A DNA stretch of 64,000 nt from CAVYWD01 sp963772225 (GCA_963772225.1 CAVYWD010000005.1:558001-622000), one strand, 5' to 3'. Counted from the first letter of the stretch, positions 8,330 to 17,844 are shown. The notes: a model not told the origin generated them from the sequence alone. Made by a program: numbers and translations.

Positions 8330-9466
8330 TCAAACCCGGTCAAACCCTCTCCAAGAGCAGCGCGCGCCGCTCGCCGTCGTCGGCCGCGCAGAAGACGAGG
8401 GCGCGGCGCCGCGCCGTGTATTTCTTTTGAAAGAACTGGACGGCGAGGGGACGGCGAGGGTCACGAGCATCGCGCCGGTCGCCGTGCCGAGCTCGCCCAG
8501 AGTGGCCAGGGGGATCTCCAGTGAGACCGGCGGCCGGAGCGCCTTGCCCAGCCTGCTGACCGCGAATGCCCACTCCTTGGTCCGAGCCGACTCGCCGTTC
8601 AGGTCGCCCAGAATAAACGGCTCGGGGCCGTCGGCGACGAGCGGGGCGATGGCCTCGGCGAGCGCCGCGCCGGTGTTGGGTGTCGTTCGACGGGGCGCGC
8701 CGTCCGCCGGCTTTGCGGCCGCCTTCCCGGCGCTGGCGCCTGCCCACCGGGCGACGGTGGAGCCTCGAAGGACCGCGAGCGGGGTCGCGCCTCGCCGAGC
8801 GGCGTCCTCTGCGCGCTCCAGGAGAAAGAACGCGGCGCCTTCGCCGGGCCGGAAGCCGTCGACGGCGCGATCGCTGAAGAGCTTGTAATCGCAATCGAGG
8901 GGCTGGAGCCAGTCGGAGAATAGATAGGAATCGACCCCTCCGACGGCGGCGGCGCGCAGGTGCCCGTCGGCGAGGGCCTCTCGCGCGAGGTCGCACAGGG
9001 CGAGCGCGCCGGTGCGGTCGGCCGAGAGGAGCTGCTGCGAGCGCAGCAGGTCGATGCGCGCGGCATTGTGAAAATGATAGGAGAACGCCGGGTCCGCGCG
9101 CGCCGGCCACCCGGGGCGATGGCCAGGAAGGCAGCAGAACAGCCCGAGGTCGCGCACCGCCGCGGGCGGGAGCCGAGCCTGGCTCAGCAGGTCGCCGAAA
9201 GCGTGCCCGGCCAGAAGCCCGAGCCATTCGAGGCGGCTCCGCTGCGGCAGCGGCGTCTGGTCGAGGTGATAGATGGGCGATGCAATCAGGGGGCTCGGCT
9301 CGCCGTGCGGCTCGTCGGGGATGCAGGAATAGAGCTCCGGGCATTCCCGCATGCGCCTCACGTCGCCGCGGACCGAGGAGAAGGTCTGGGCGGCGGTGGC
9401 CCCGACGGCCGATACCGCGCCGACGGCCGTGACCACGATTTCATCCTTCGGGCTCCCGAACCCCAT
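8330..9466 (-). CDS. Ketosynthase-like (thiolase-fold) protein, probably non-catalytic (module A)
   Basis: A 378-aa protein beginning VVTAVGAVSAVGATAAQTF, the start of a beta-ketoacyl synthase-like fold. Later elements are AAAVGGVDSYL, FRPGEGAAFFLLE and a C-terminal DLNGE plus LGELGTATGA block. Real ketosynthases use a Cys-His-His triad in motifs such as TACSSG and KSxxGH. Here the matching positions read DRTGALALCDLA and LATLGELGT, so the nucleophile Cys and the GH motif are not evident. It is the first gene of module A, with GGGAGC before the ATG, 24 bp ahead of the PAAR-like gene. A structural or chaperone role is more likely than fatty-acid synthesis; that is inference. Confidence 0.7.
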   Translation of the reverse strand: MGFGSPKDEIVVTAVGAVSAVGATAAQTFSSVRGDVRRMRECPELYSCIPDEPHGEPSPLIASPIYHLDQTPLPQRSRLEWLGLLAGHAFGDLLSQARLPPAAVRDLGLFCCLPGHRPGWPARADPAFSYHFHNAARIDLLRSQQLLSADRTGALALCDLAREALADGHLRAAAVGGVDSYLFSDWLQPLDCDYKLFSDRAVDGFRPGEGAAFFLLERAEDAARRGATPLAVLRGSTVARWAGASAGKAAAKPADGAPRRTTPNTGAALAEAIAPLVADGPEPFILGDLNGESARTKEWAFAVSRLGKALRPPVSLEIPLATLGELGTATGAMLVTLAVPSPSSSFKRNTRRGAAPSSSARPTTASGARCSWRGFDRV

Positions 9467-10199
9467 GGTGCTCCCATCGGCCGCGCCCCCGAAACAGGCG
9501 GATGTCGAGAGCGTAGGCCTTCGGCAGAAAAGGCAGCATAGAGGGTCGCCAGGTTGGTTTCAACTCCGAGATTGCATGTCGCAGCCAAACGGCCGCCCAA
9601 TGGACGCGCGAAGCATTGATCCGGCCCATCTCCACGTATTCTTCGATGGATCACCAATATTGGGCAGGGCATGAAGCGGCAGCGCTGACGAAATGCCTTT
9701 GATCAGAACAATCCGGTCAGCTCGCGCGGTCGCAATTCTCGCGCAGCGTTGCCTCGAGCCCCGTCTCCCAGGCGTTGCCGCGCCTGCAGCCCTGCGGGCC
9801 TTTCTGGCGGTGGACGCCGACTGCGCCGATCTCCCGGGCTCAGCAGCCATCCCCGCGGGCGCGCGCGAGCTGCGCAGTTTTGCCGGAGGGTCATCGTCGG
9901 CCAGCCAGCGAGCGTCGGCTGAAAGCGGGTTCGAGAGCGCCTCTCGGGGAGCTCCTCCGGATCTTCGAGGAGGCGTTCACCTCAAGGCGTGGGACTCGGA
10001 TTCGACTGCTGCGACCGCGGCGGCAACCAATTCGGGCGGCGCGTCGAGCCGCACGGCCTTTGGGTCCAAAGCCCAATGTGGAGCGTGCTCGCCAGAGACG
10101 TCGAGAAGAGCGCGCCGCGGATGTTTCGGACGAATCGCAGCTCGAAACCGCGCATCCGGAGCGAGCTCGTCTCATCCCGACGTGCGCGGGGCGTCCGCC
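9467..10199. other. Intergenic region upstream of module A
   Basis: About 730 bp between the VWA lipoprotein gene and the first gene of module A. The segment 9600-9720 is lower in GC than its surroundings and should contain the module A promoter, but no clear -35/-10 pair could be chosen. Open frames here are Arg/Ser-rich with no recognisable family. It could be a decayed gene, but I could not align it to any neighbour. Confidence 0.4.
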
Positions 10200-11327
10200 T
10201 CAGTTCGGCACGCTCATGCACCCGAGGACGATCTCGAGCTGGCCGGAGGTCTTGGCGGTGATCGCCTGGCAAGCGTCGTCGCACAGGACGATCCGCGTGG
10301 GGGTCGTGTTGTCGTCGTAGTGCCAGCCGACGCCGAGCGCGCCTTGGCAGCCAGTGGCGTCGGAGACGCGGGTGAAGAGCTGAGGGCTCCCGTTGTCGGG
10401 CGTGAAGACCACGGCGACCTGGCTGTAGTCGGGCGTGTTCTTGTCCGGCAGGGGAATGGCCAGATCGCATGAAAGCGCGTTGCCGCGGATCTCGTTCAAG
10501 GCCTTCAAGAAGGCGCCCTCGGTGTCCTGATTCGTGTCCACCTGGAAAGCGCTGGTCGTGCCGCCGGCCGCGGCGATCTGGTTGAGGGCGTCGAGCTCGG
10601 AGCCCACGCCGATGACGAACGTGGGGATTCGCGGGGCGGTGGACGCCGCCGCCGTGGTGACGGCGATGACGTTCGCGAGGCTATTGCCCGGCGAGCCGTC
10701 GGACATCACCTCGCAGGTGGGGTCCGGAATTCCGTCGGTGGCGAGCAGGACCACGAGCTTGCGGTCCGGGTTGTTCGTCGCCCATTGCTTGGCGTAGCCG
10801 TAGGCGCCCTCCAGCACCTGCACCATCGGCGTGCCGCCGTACATGCTCTGCTGGTCGAGCGACGCGACGAAGGCGTCGGCCACCGTCGGCAGCACGGCCA
10901 TGGGCACCGCCGGCGTCTCGTACTCCGAAAGTCGGCACTGCGCGCGCGCCGGGAAGTAGGTGAGCGCCACGCCCATGCCATTGAATGACGAATCGGTCAC
11001 GAAGGCCTTGAGCGCGGCCTTCACCGAGACCCACTTCCAATCGAAGTCCATGGAGTAGGAGGTGTCCTGGACGATCATCAGGTCGAGCGGGGTGAGCTGG
11101 GCCTTCTTCGAGCTCGACGCGCAGGCGGCGATGCCGACGTCGATCCCGGTGCCGCCATCGCCGTTCCACTGGGTCGAGGCGTCTGGATGCTGGCCGGCGT
11201 CGCTCGCGGAGGAGCCGTCTCGAGCTCCGCCGGAGCCCGCGTCGTCTCCTCCGAGGCTCGGCGCCTTCCCGCCGCAGGCGGCGGCGCCGAGGGCCAGGAG
11301 GAGCGCAGTACAGGTCTTGAAGTTCAT
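10200..11327 (-). CDS. VWA-domain lipoprotein
   Basis: A 375-aa protein. The start at 11327 is chosen because TAGGAGG lies seven bases upstream and overlaps the previous stop. The product MNFKTCTALLLALGAAAC has a lipobox with Cys 18; an upstream in-frame start would bury the signal. After an Asp/Ser/Gly linker, a von Willebrand A domain begins near residue 84 with the MIDAS motif DTSYSMD (Asp 88), followed by GGTPMVQVLEGAYGYA and VLLATDGIPDPTC. The C-terminal part, about 60 residues ending GCMSVPN, is a small extra domain. It is probably surface-anchored and metal-binding. It is co-transcribed with the Cys-rich lipoprotein. A tail fragment of a second copy survives at 271-345. Confidence 0.8.
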   Translation of the reverse strand: MNFKTCTALLLALGAAACGGKAPSLGGDDAGSGGARDGSSASDAGQHPDASTQWNGDGGTGIDVGIAACASSSKKAQLTPLDLMIVQDTSYSMDFDWKWVSVKAALKAFVTDSSFNGMGVALTYFPARAQCRLSEYETPAVPMAVLPTVADAFVASLDQQSMYGGTPMVQVLEGAYGYAKQWATNNPDRKLVVLLATDGIPDPTCEVMSDGSPGNSLANVIAVTTAAASTAPRIPTFVIGVGSELDALNQIAAAGGTTSAFQVDTNQDTEGAFLKALNEIRGNALSCDLAIPLPDKNTPDYSQVAVVFTPDNGSPQLFTRVSDATGCQGALGVGWHYDDNTTPTRIVLCDDACQAITAKTSGQLEIVLGCMSVPN

Positions 11328-11337
11328 GGCGCGCCTC

Positions 11338-14007
11338 CTAGCCATTGCAGTTGATGGACTTGCCGCAGCCGTCATTCGGGTGGGGGCCTGCGCCGAGGAT
11401 CGCGCAGCTCGTCGGCACGCACGTACAGGTGCCGGCTGCGGAAGAGCTCGAGCCGGTGCACTGAAGATTGGGCGCCGTGTTGCCGCTGTAGCCGCCGGTC
11501 GCGGTCGAGCAGCCGCAGGTCAGGTTCGAGCCGTTGCCCGCCGGGAACGCGCTCGAGGGAACAGCGCTGCAGGGATCGCCGATGTTCTGGTTGGCCGAGT
11601 AGGTGGAGCAGGTGAAGTTGGCGACGCACTTCTTCTGCGCCGTGTCGCAGTGCTTGCTCGAATCGGAGCAGGTGCTCGGGCAGGCGATGGGGGCGTTGGT
11701 GCAGGTGTTGGTCACGCTGGTCGCGCAGGCGTCGGCGGCGCAGGCGGCGGTGTTGCTGCAACAGGTGCCTTTGTTGGCGTTCGTGACGAGCGAACCGCCG
11801 CTGGTGCAGACGCCGGGAGAGGTGCAGCCGCAAGCGAAGAGCTGGCCGTCGCCGCGGTCGAAGGCGTTGCCGTTCGAGCAGGGATTGCCGCTCGCGCCGC
11901 TGGCACCATAGGTAGAGCAGGTGTTGTTCGCCACGCATGCCGTCCCGGAGCAGTGCGTCGAGCCGGAGCAGGTGCATTGCACGGTGAGGCCGGTGCAGGT
12001 GTCGACGTAGCTCGTGTTGCAGGAGTTTGCGGCGCAGGAGTTCGTGTTCTTGCAGCAGTGACCCGTGGTAACGCCGGTGACAACCGTGCCGCTGCCGTCG
12101 CTGCCGCTGATGCAGACCGCGCCTGAGGTGGTGCACCTGCACGTGAGATTCGTGTTGTCGCCCTTGGGGAAGTCAGGGTCGGCGTTGTTGCTGCACTTGT
12201 CGCCGAGCCCCTGGGTCGTGTAGCTCGCGCAGGTCTCCAAGAGCTGGCACGACCCGGCGTTGCAATACCGGGCCGAATTGCACCCGCAGGTGGTCACGGC
12301 GTTGGTGCAGCTGTCGGTCACCGTGTACGGGTGCGAGGAGTCGTTGCAGTGGACGCCGTCGCAGGCGGCGTTGGCGTTGAGGCAGCAAGTGCCCTCTGCG
12401 CTCCCGGTGACGAGCTTCCCGCCGCTCGAGCAGACGCCCGACGCGCAGGTGCAGGCGAAGAGGACGCCGTCGCCGCGGTCGAACGCCGAGTTGATGGAGC
12501 AGACGCTGCCGACCGCGCCAGTCGCCTTGTAGGTCGTGCAGGTCTTGTTGGCGACGCAAACATTGTTCTCGCAATTGAAGCCGGAGCCGCAGGTGCATTG
12601 CACGGTCGCGCCGGTGCAGGTGTCCTTGTAGCTCGTGTTGCAAGAATTTGCGGCGCACGAATTCGAATTCTTGCAGCAATGCCCGGTGGCCGAATTCGAG
12701 ACGACCGTGCCGCTGCCGTCGGTTCCGCTGATGCAGACCGCGCCGGAGTCGGTGCAGGCGCACGTGAGGTTGCTGCCGTCGCCCTTGGGGAAGTCGGGGT
12801 CGGGGCCGTTGCTGCAATGGCTGCCGACTTTCTGGTCGGTGAATTTGGCGCATACGTTGTCGGTGCCGCAGGTCCCGACCTGGCCGGCGGTGGAGGTGGA
12901 GCAATACTGCCCGCCCGCGCATCCGCACGTGATCGTCCCGCCGCAGCCGTTGTCGAGGTTCGTGCCGCACTTCCCCTGGTAGTCGGCAGAGGAGCAGGTT
13001 TTGGCCGTGCACTGGGGCCCGCAGACGCCCTTGTTGCACACGTTTGTCCCCGTGCAGGTGCCGCAGCTCGCCGTGCCGCCGCAGGCGCTCTGGACGGTGC
13101 CGCAGTTCTGTCCCAACACCAGGCACTCGACCGAGGTTTCCTCGGCCTCGCACTTGTTGGCGACGCCGCGCGTGCCGCACTTCTGGCCCATCGGGCAGTC
13201 GCCGCAGTTGGCGAGCCCGCCGCAGCCGTTGGAGATGTAGCCGCACTCCACCCCGCTCGGCTTGGCGGCGGCGCAGACGGTGGCGTCCGACGGCGCGGTC
13301 GCGCACTTGGGCTCGCAGATGTGGAAGGCGGTGTTGCAGACCGTGTTCGAGTCCGCGCAGGCGCCGCAGTCGAGCTGGTTCGCCGCGAGCCCGCCGTCGG
13401 CGCCGGTGAGGCCTTGGGCCCCGCAGCCGTTCCAGGCGACGCCGCACTCGTAGCCGAGGTCGGCGCACGTGACGGTCTGGCACGCCTCGCACTGGTTCAT
13501 CTTCGAGTTGCACTGCTGGCTGGCGCTCGCGCAATCGCCGCAGGAGATGTGGATGCCGCACGAGGTCTTGACCGTTCCGCACTGCGCCCCGAGCGCCGAG
13601 CAGCTCGCCTTGGGCGCGATGCACTGGTGCGTCTCGATGTCGCAGACCTTGCTCGAGTCCGTGCACGCGCCGCACTGGTGGTTCTGCTGGGTGCAGGAGT
13701 CGTAAATCGGGCCGCACTGGCCGTTGCATGCGAGTGGGGTGCACGCGGCGTCGGCGCCGCCGTCGCCCGCGTCCGCTTCGCCGGCATCGGGAGCGCTCGC
13801 GTCCTGCGCCTCTGCGTCGGCAGGGCCCGAGTCGGAAATGTCCAGGCCGGCGTCGTCTCCTATTTGGCCGCCGGCGTCATCGCCCCCAAGGCCTGGGGCG
13901 GAGCGCTCGCACGCGGCGATGATCAGAAGGGCGCAGGCGCAGGCCGAGAGGAGGGAGACTGCGGCGAAGGTGGCCGCGCCGTCGCGCCGTTCAACGGAAA
14001 GGGACAT
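11338..14007 (-). CDS. Large cysteine-rich repeat lipoprotein
   Basis: An 889-aa protein with an N-terminal hydrophobic segment ending LLIIAACERS (lipobox-like) and a short Asp/Ala-rich spacer. The first half holds short Cys motifs of the type CGxCxxxxxxC and GCGGxxxCG. The second half is an internal duplication of about 207 residues (roughly 620 bp), recognisable by DPDFPKGD, GAVCISG, CCKN, NSCAANSCNTSY and FDRGDG in both copies; the DNA of the copies is also similar (for example 12017-12060 and 12638-12680). Such proteins are common, poorly understood surface proteins of myxobacteria. GGGAGAAG precedes the ATG. Its stop overlaps the ribosome site of the VWA lipoprotein, so the two form an operon. 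Confidence 0.75.
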   Translation of the reverse strand: MSLSVERRDGAATFAAVSLLSACACALLIIAACERSAPGLGGDDAGGQIGDDAGLDISDSGPADAEAQDASAPDAGEADAGDGGADAACTPLACNGQCGPIYDSCTQQNHQCGACTDSSKVCDIETHQCIAPKASCSALGAQCGTVKTSCGIHISCGDCASASQQCNSKMNQCEACQTVTCADLGYECGVAWNGCGAQGLTGADGGLAANQLDCGACADSNTVCNTAFHICEPKCATAPSDATVCAAAKPSGVECGYISNGCGGLANCGDCPMGQKCGTRGVANKCEAEETSVECLVLGQNCGTVQSACGGTASCGTCTGTNVCNKGVCGPQCTAKTCSSADYQGKCGTNLDNGCGGTITCGCAGGQYCSTSTAGQVGTCGTDNVCAKFTDQKVGSHCSNGPDPDFPKGDGSNLTCACTDSGAVCISGTDGSGTVVSNSATGHCCKNSNSCAANSCNTSYKDTCTGATVQCTCGSGFNCENNVCVANKTCTTYKATGAVGSVCSINSAFDRGDGVLFACTCASGVCSSGGKLVTGSAEGTCCLNANAACDGVHCNDSSHPYTVTDSCTNAVTTCGCNSARYCNAGSCQLLETCASYTTQGLGDKCSNNADPDFPKGDNTNLTCRCTTSGAVCISGSDGSGTVVTGVTTGHCCKNTNSCAANSCNTSYVDTCTGLTVQCTCSGSTHCSGTACVANNTCSTYGASGASGNPCSNGNAFDRGDGQLFACGCTSPGVCTSGGSLVTNANKGTCCSNTAACAADACATSVTNTCTNAPIACPSTCSDSSKHCDTAQKKCVANFTCSTYSANQNIGDPCSAVPSSAFPAGNGSNLTCGCSTATGGYSGNTAPNLQCTGSSSSAAGTCTCVPTSCAILGAGPHPNDGCGKSINCNG

Positions 14008-14363
14008 GGTCTTCTCCCGATGATGTTCGCGAGCAGGGAACCACAGGCACCGGTCCGCGGGTATCGGTCAAGGGGCCGCATCTCTAAGGTCCACAGTTGC
14101 GGCTCCGCGTCTCACCACGTTTCCCCACATCGGGTTCCTTATCGCCTCGGCGGCTCGGTTGGTCGCCGGGGCTTGGCGGGGGAACGCCATCTCGGTCGCA
14201 TTCAGCAAGGACCGGGCCGGGCACGGCCTCCCGGGATATCCCAGGGCGCAGCGGGGGAGCGGCTTCCGGCGGGTGGTGCGGCGAAGACCCCATTGGCCGC
14301 GGACCTGGCAACTATTTGCGGGGTCGGGAGTGACGCCAGGGTCTTGGGTGAACAGCTCGGCCG

Positions 14364-14530
14364 AGAAGCCTTTCTCGAAATTCGCTCGTCGGCTGTCGCA
14401 GTGCGACGGCGCGGGAGTCGAGTCCGGCACGAATACCTCACGCCTTCCTATTGCTATTCCTCGGAAAGTGAGCTGCCGTCGTAAGGGATCGCGGGCGCGC
14501 GCCGGCGGGTCTCCACCGCTTCTCCCGCGG
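14364..14530 (-). pseudogene. Remnant of a second TIGR02270-type HEAT gene
   Basis: This segment aligns along its length with 14755-14930 inside the neighbouring HEAT gene, covering the codons for VETSRR, SLSEEEQQEG, EVFVPD and RRANFEKG. In the remnant, SLSEE is followed by TAG, then Q, then TAG, and a one-base deletion shifts the frame before the VFVPDS codons. It therefore cannot be translated as a HEAT protein. The rest of 14008-14591 shows no recognisable gene. It records a tandem duplication of the HEAT gene followed by decay. Confidence 0.7.
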
Positions 14531-14591
14531 AAACCCTTGGTGGACGCGGCGTGGACGCGGCCTGCGCGCAAGCATCGGCGCAAAGGCCTTG

Positions 14592-15839
14592 TCAGGCGCA
14601 GCGATGAGGGAAGCGCTCGAGCTCAGCCGCACAGCCCTCCCAGTCGCCGTCGAAATGCGCGCGCAGCGACCGCTCCCAACGAGTGCGCAGATCCATCCTC
14701 GAGGAGAGATGCGGCGGCAGAAGCGACTCGGCATCCTTCCCCCGAATCCATCGTGAGGAGCCTTTCTCGAAATTCGCTCGTCGGCCGTCCCAAAGCGACC
14801 GCGCGCGAGCCGAGTCCGGCACGAATACTTCGTCGCCTTCCTGTTGCTCCTCCTCGGAAAGTGAATCGCCGCCCTGCGCGATCGCAGGCACGCGCCGGCT
14901 GGTCTCCACCACTTCCCCTGTGATGCGCGCAAAGGCCGCCGCCGCTGCTGCAGCGCTCGAGGGCGGTTCCCTTTCCATGGCGAAGATCAGCAGCTCGACG
15001 CAAGCCGGGTGCCCAAAGCTCGCTAAGAGGTCGAAACGCGCCGGCCCGAGCGCGCGCTCGCGCCCCAGGCTCAATAACACCGGCAGATCCTCTGGGCCGC
15101 CGAGGATCGCCAGCATTCGGGAGGCCATGGCGTCCCGGCCGCGCGACTGCTTCGCCTTGGAGCGGCAGTACTCCAGGAGCCAATCCTGCCGAGCCCACGC
15201 CGCGGCAATCAGCGCATCGCGCCGAACGTCCTCTTCCCCGTCCGCCGCCCCAGCCTGCAGCCACAGGCCGATTCCAGGGATTTCACGCGCTGCGCCCCCC
15301 ATGGCGCCGGCTGCGCGAAAGCTCAGCCTCCGTGCCATCGGCTCGGACGAGCGCCCCAAGGCTTGCAAGCGCCGCCCATCAACCTTCCGGCCATGGGCCG
15401 CCAGCGCGCACGCGATGCCAGCGGCGGCTCGGGGGTCGCTCGGCCAGGCCATTCGCGAGAGCACCGGAGCTACTTCTTCGAACGGCGCCAGGCACAACGC
15501 CTTCGCGAGACCCTCCAGCCCTTCGTCCGCCAGTCCCGGCAACGCCTCGGCGACCTCGCGCGCGGCCGCCTCCTCGCGCCGCCGCAATTGGACGAGACCG
15601 GCCGCGAGAGCATGGACGCCGTCGCCGAGCAGCCCCTCCGACAGGATCTCGCCTGCGCGGTCGCCCGCGAGCGCGAGCGCGTCGGTGTGCGCATCGATTC
15701 GGGAGTCGAGCCGCTGCAGGCCGACGGAGTCGAGATCCAGCGATTCGAGAGCGCTCAGTCGCTGGCTCCAGAGGAACTCGAGCTCCGCCCAGTGCTCCGC
15801 CAAGATGTCGGGCTTCCAGTCCTCAGCATCGAGTAACAA
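14592..15839 (-). CDS. TIGR02270-type HEAT-repeat protein (module B)
   Basis: A 415-aa protein of Ala/Leu-rich helical repeats (for example WPSDPRAAAGIACALAAHG and GHPACVELLIFAM). It begins at TTG, complement of 15837-15839, supported by AGGAG ten bases upstream; no ATG in the right place gives a full N-terminus. The first 30 residues, ILAEHWAELEFLWSQRLSAL, match the usual start of this family. The C-terminus after VETSRRVPAI is short and differs from the module A paralogue, lacking the AWW and RRRxLALEL blocks. It follows DUF2169 by 33 bp and closes module B. A decayed partial copy lies just downstream. Confidence 0.7.
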   Translation of the reverse strand: MLLDAEDWKPDILAEHWAELEFLWSQRLSALESLDLDSVGLQRLDSRIDAHTDALALAGDRAGEILSEGLLGDGVHALAAGLVQLRRREEAAAREVAEALPGLADEGLEGLAKALCLAPFEEVAPVLSRMAWPSDPRAAAGIACALAAHGRKVDGRRLQALGRSSEPMARRLSFRAAGAMGGAAREIPGIGLWLQAGAADGEEDVRRDALIAAAWARQDWLLEYCRSKAKQSRGRDAMASRMLAILGGPEDLPVLLSLGRERALGPARFDLLASFGHPACVELLIFAMEREPPSSAAAAAAAFARITGEVVETSRRVPAIAQGGDSLSEEEQQEGDEVFVPDSARARSLWDGRRANFEKGSSRWIRGKDAESLLPPHLSSRMDLRTRWERSLRAHFDGDWEGCAAELERFPHRCA

Positions 15840-15872
15840 AGGATGAGCTCCTATCGAAAGCCTGAGCGAACG

Positions 15873-16877
15873 TCACTGCTCGAGCGACGTCACCTTGATC
15901 CACCGGAGGTCGGGCACTCGCCCCTGGACGACCTGGCGGGCCCGCCAGACCAGCGAGACCTGAAGCTTCTCGCAGTCGATGACGACGGTGTCGCAGCCGC
16001 AGGGCGGCACGATCCGGCTCGCGCCGAGCTTGACGATCACCTCCGGGCGAACGGAAGGCAGAGCGAATCGCAGCGCGCCCTCCGGTCTCATGCCCAGGAT
16101 CTCCACGGCCTCCGCGCCGCGGATATGGCCTTGAATGATTTGATCCGGAGGAGCGACTTGGAAATAGCCCGAGTCGAAGTCGTCGGGCAAGAGTGGCATC
16201 CGCTCGGTCATCCAGCTCCCATCGTAGGTACCCGCGAGCTCCGGCCTGGGGCTCCAGGAGGGCGCGATGGGCCCCAGGCTCATGGGTTGGAGAATTTGCG
16301 TGGGCGACTTCATTGGGTCGCCCGGGTCTTCGAAATTGGGCAGCGAGCTGCCCTCAATCGGCCGGCGGGAGCGCTTGGCTCGAAATCCGATGCCGACCGG
16401 ATTCGTCGCAAGGCGATCTTTCGCATCGGGGTTGCTGTCGTCGGTGCCGCCGTAGGCACGCTCGTAGAGGATGGGCATTTTGATGAAAGGCGAGGGCGGC
16501 GTCGCCCGCATCCCGAAGGCCCGGCGCTCCCAGACGCGGTCGCCCACGGCCTTCAAGGCCTTTGAAAGGCCTGCGAGCTTGAGGCTCACGAAAGCTTCGG
16601 TGCGAGAACCAGGGGTCGGGAAGGCGCACCCGGTCACCAGGACGTCCGTCCCGGGCTTGGAAGGCGCCGTCTCCGCCGCGGCGGAAATGCTGGAGGTGGC
16701 GGGGTCGCCGTCATATTCGTCGGCCGTTCGAATCGGAGGCTGCTCGTCCAGGAGGGTGAGGCCTTTCTTGGTGATTCCGAAGGTCGCCTTCACCACGACC
16801 AAGAGATGCTCGAAGCCATCGCCTCCCATGCCGATGAAGCGGTCGGCCGCGAAGCGGGTGAGGTTGACGAGATCCAT
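15873..16877 (-). CDS. DUF2169 domain protein, T6SS effector adaptor-like (module B)
   Basis: A 334-aa protein with DUF2169 motifs in order: LLVVVKATFGI near residue 26, SKPGTDVLVTGCAF, PILYERAYGGTD, NPVGIGFRAK, GPIAPSWSPR and DDFDSGYFQVAPPDQ. Like the module A paralogue it is cytoplasmic, with no signal peptide. It begins 16 bp after the unknown 288-aa gene and precedes the HEAT gene. By analogy with other T6SS loci it should act on the PAAR-metzincin protein of the same module. Sequence divergence from the module A copy is large, so the duplication is old or the two modules were acquired separately. Confidence 0.85.
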   Translation of the reverse strand: MDLVNLTRFAADRFIGMGGDGFEHLLVVVKATFGITKKGLTLLDEQPPIRTADEYDGDPATSSISAAAETAPSKPGTDVLVTGCAFPTPGSRTEAFVSLKLAGLSKALKAVGDRVWERRAFGMRATPPSPFIKMPILYERAYGGTDDSNPDAKDRLATNPVGIGFRAKRSRRPIEGSSLPNFEDPGDPMKSPTQILQPMSLGPIAPSWSPRPELAGTYDGSWMTERMPLLPDDFDSGYFQVAPPDQIIQGHIRGAEAVEILGMRPEGALRFALPSVRPEVIVKLGASRIVPPCGCDTVVIDCEKLQVSLVWRARQVVQGRVPDLRWIKVTSLEQ

Positions 16878-16893
16878 TCAGGCGCTCCGATGC

Positions 16894-17760
16894 TTACTTC
16901 CAGGCAGGCCAGGGGCCTTGGGGCTTGGTGATGGTGAGGGGGCCGAGGTCCATGAGGAGCTCGCCATCCGGGTTGCGAGGCACTCTTGAGCCAACCTTCA
17001 CGAGCGTCAGATGGAGTGCGCCGCGATGGCGCCCGGGAACCAGATAGGCCTTCTTCGTCAAGGTCAGCTCGAGAGCTTCGTCGGGCTCGAGCCTGACCGC
17101 TGCACCGCTTGGCTTCGGCTTCCTGTTGGAGGGCGCCCAATGTACGCTTTGAGGCTTGAGGTCGGCCCATTGCTCGTCCTCTTCCTGCTCGCTGACGGCC
17201 TCGCGAAGCACCTGCAAGGTGAACGCATACTCCGATTGGAGGGGGTTTTCGATCTCGATGTAATCCGTCCCCGCATTTCGCAGCTTCACAGAGATTGAGA
17301 GGTTTTCGCCGGCTTCGGACTGTGGCTTCGACCAGCGCGCCTTCCCCGCGAGCACGTGGAAGGGATACTTTCTAAGCTCCTCTGCTAGCGTGTCGGTATA
17401 CTGGGTGAACTCCTCGAGTTCGTGTGGCAAATCATGCTTACGATAACAACAGAAGGCAGGATGCTTTTCGCCTTCAAAGAGCTCTCCGATGGTGATTGAT
17501 GCCTCTCCAGGCATTAGGTTTCTTGCTCGCGGAAGACTTGTGTAGTTTATCTTGCGGAGAAGCTGCAGCGCGCGCGCCAGGAAACTAGGGGGCAATTCGG
17601 TTCGATAAATCCCTATCTCCTCTCTGTCTCCGAGATTGAAGGTGAGCCCAAGAAAACTCGGCTGTATGTCGGAGATCCGAAGTCTCATCTCTCCCGACAG
17701 AGACGGCAAGTCCCGGTAGTACGAGAGCGCGATGCACCTCCTTTCGGTTTCGCTGTTCAT
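16894..17760 (-). CDS. Unknown protein beside the PAAR-metzincin gene; candidate immunity protein or cargo partner
   Basis: A 288-aa protein of no recognised family. I chose the ATG at 17760 (MNSETERRCIALSYYRDL) because AGGAGA sits eight bases upstream; the ATG at 17766 is too close to that site. The first half is mixed alpha/beta with aromatic residues. Residues from about 140 on look like a beta-sandwich (SISVKLRNAGTDYIEIENPL, then LEPDEALELTLTKKAYLVPG), similar in feel to domains that bind other proteins. There is no signal peptide. Position directly after the protease-carrying PAAR gene, with no counterpart in module A, makes it a cargo-specific gene. An immunity role is an inference. Confidence 0.55.
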   Translation of the reverse strand: MNSETERRCIALSYYRDLPSLSGEMRLRISDIQPSFLGLTFNLGDREEIGIYRTELPPSFLARALQLLRKINYTSLPRARNLMPGEASITIGELFEGEKHPAFCCYRKHDLPHELEEFTQYTDTLAEELRKYPFHVLAGKARWSKPQSEAGENLSISVKLRNAGTDYIEIENPLQSEYAFTLQVLREAVSEQEEDEQWADLKPQSVHWAPSNRKPKPSGAAVRLEPDEALELTLTKKAYLVPGRHRGALHLTLVKVGSRVPRNPDGELLMDLGPLTITKPQGPWPAWK

Positions 17761-17844
17761 CCCCATGTCTCCTGCGGTCGGTGCTGCGGCCGAGAGGTTT
17801 CATTGAAACGGCGGAAGTGCGTATGATGCGAGCGATGCTGTGTG

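Noticed and set aside
9467..10199. Decayed HEAT or VWA gene in the 730-bp gap
   Set aside because: Could not be aligned convincingly with any neighbouring gene on either strand.
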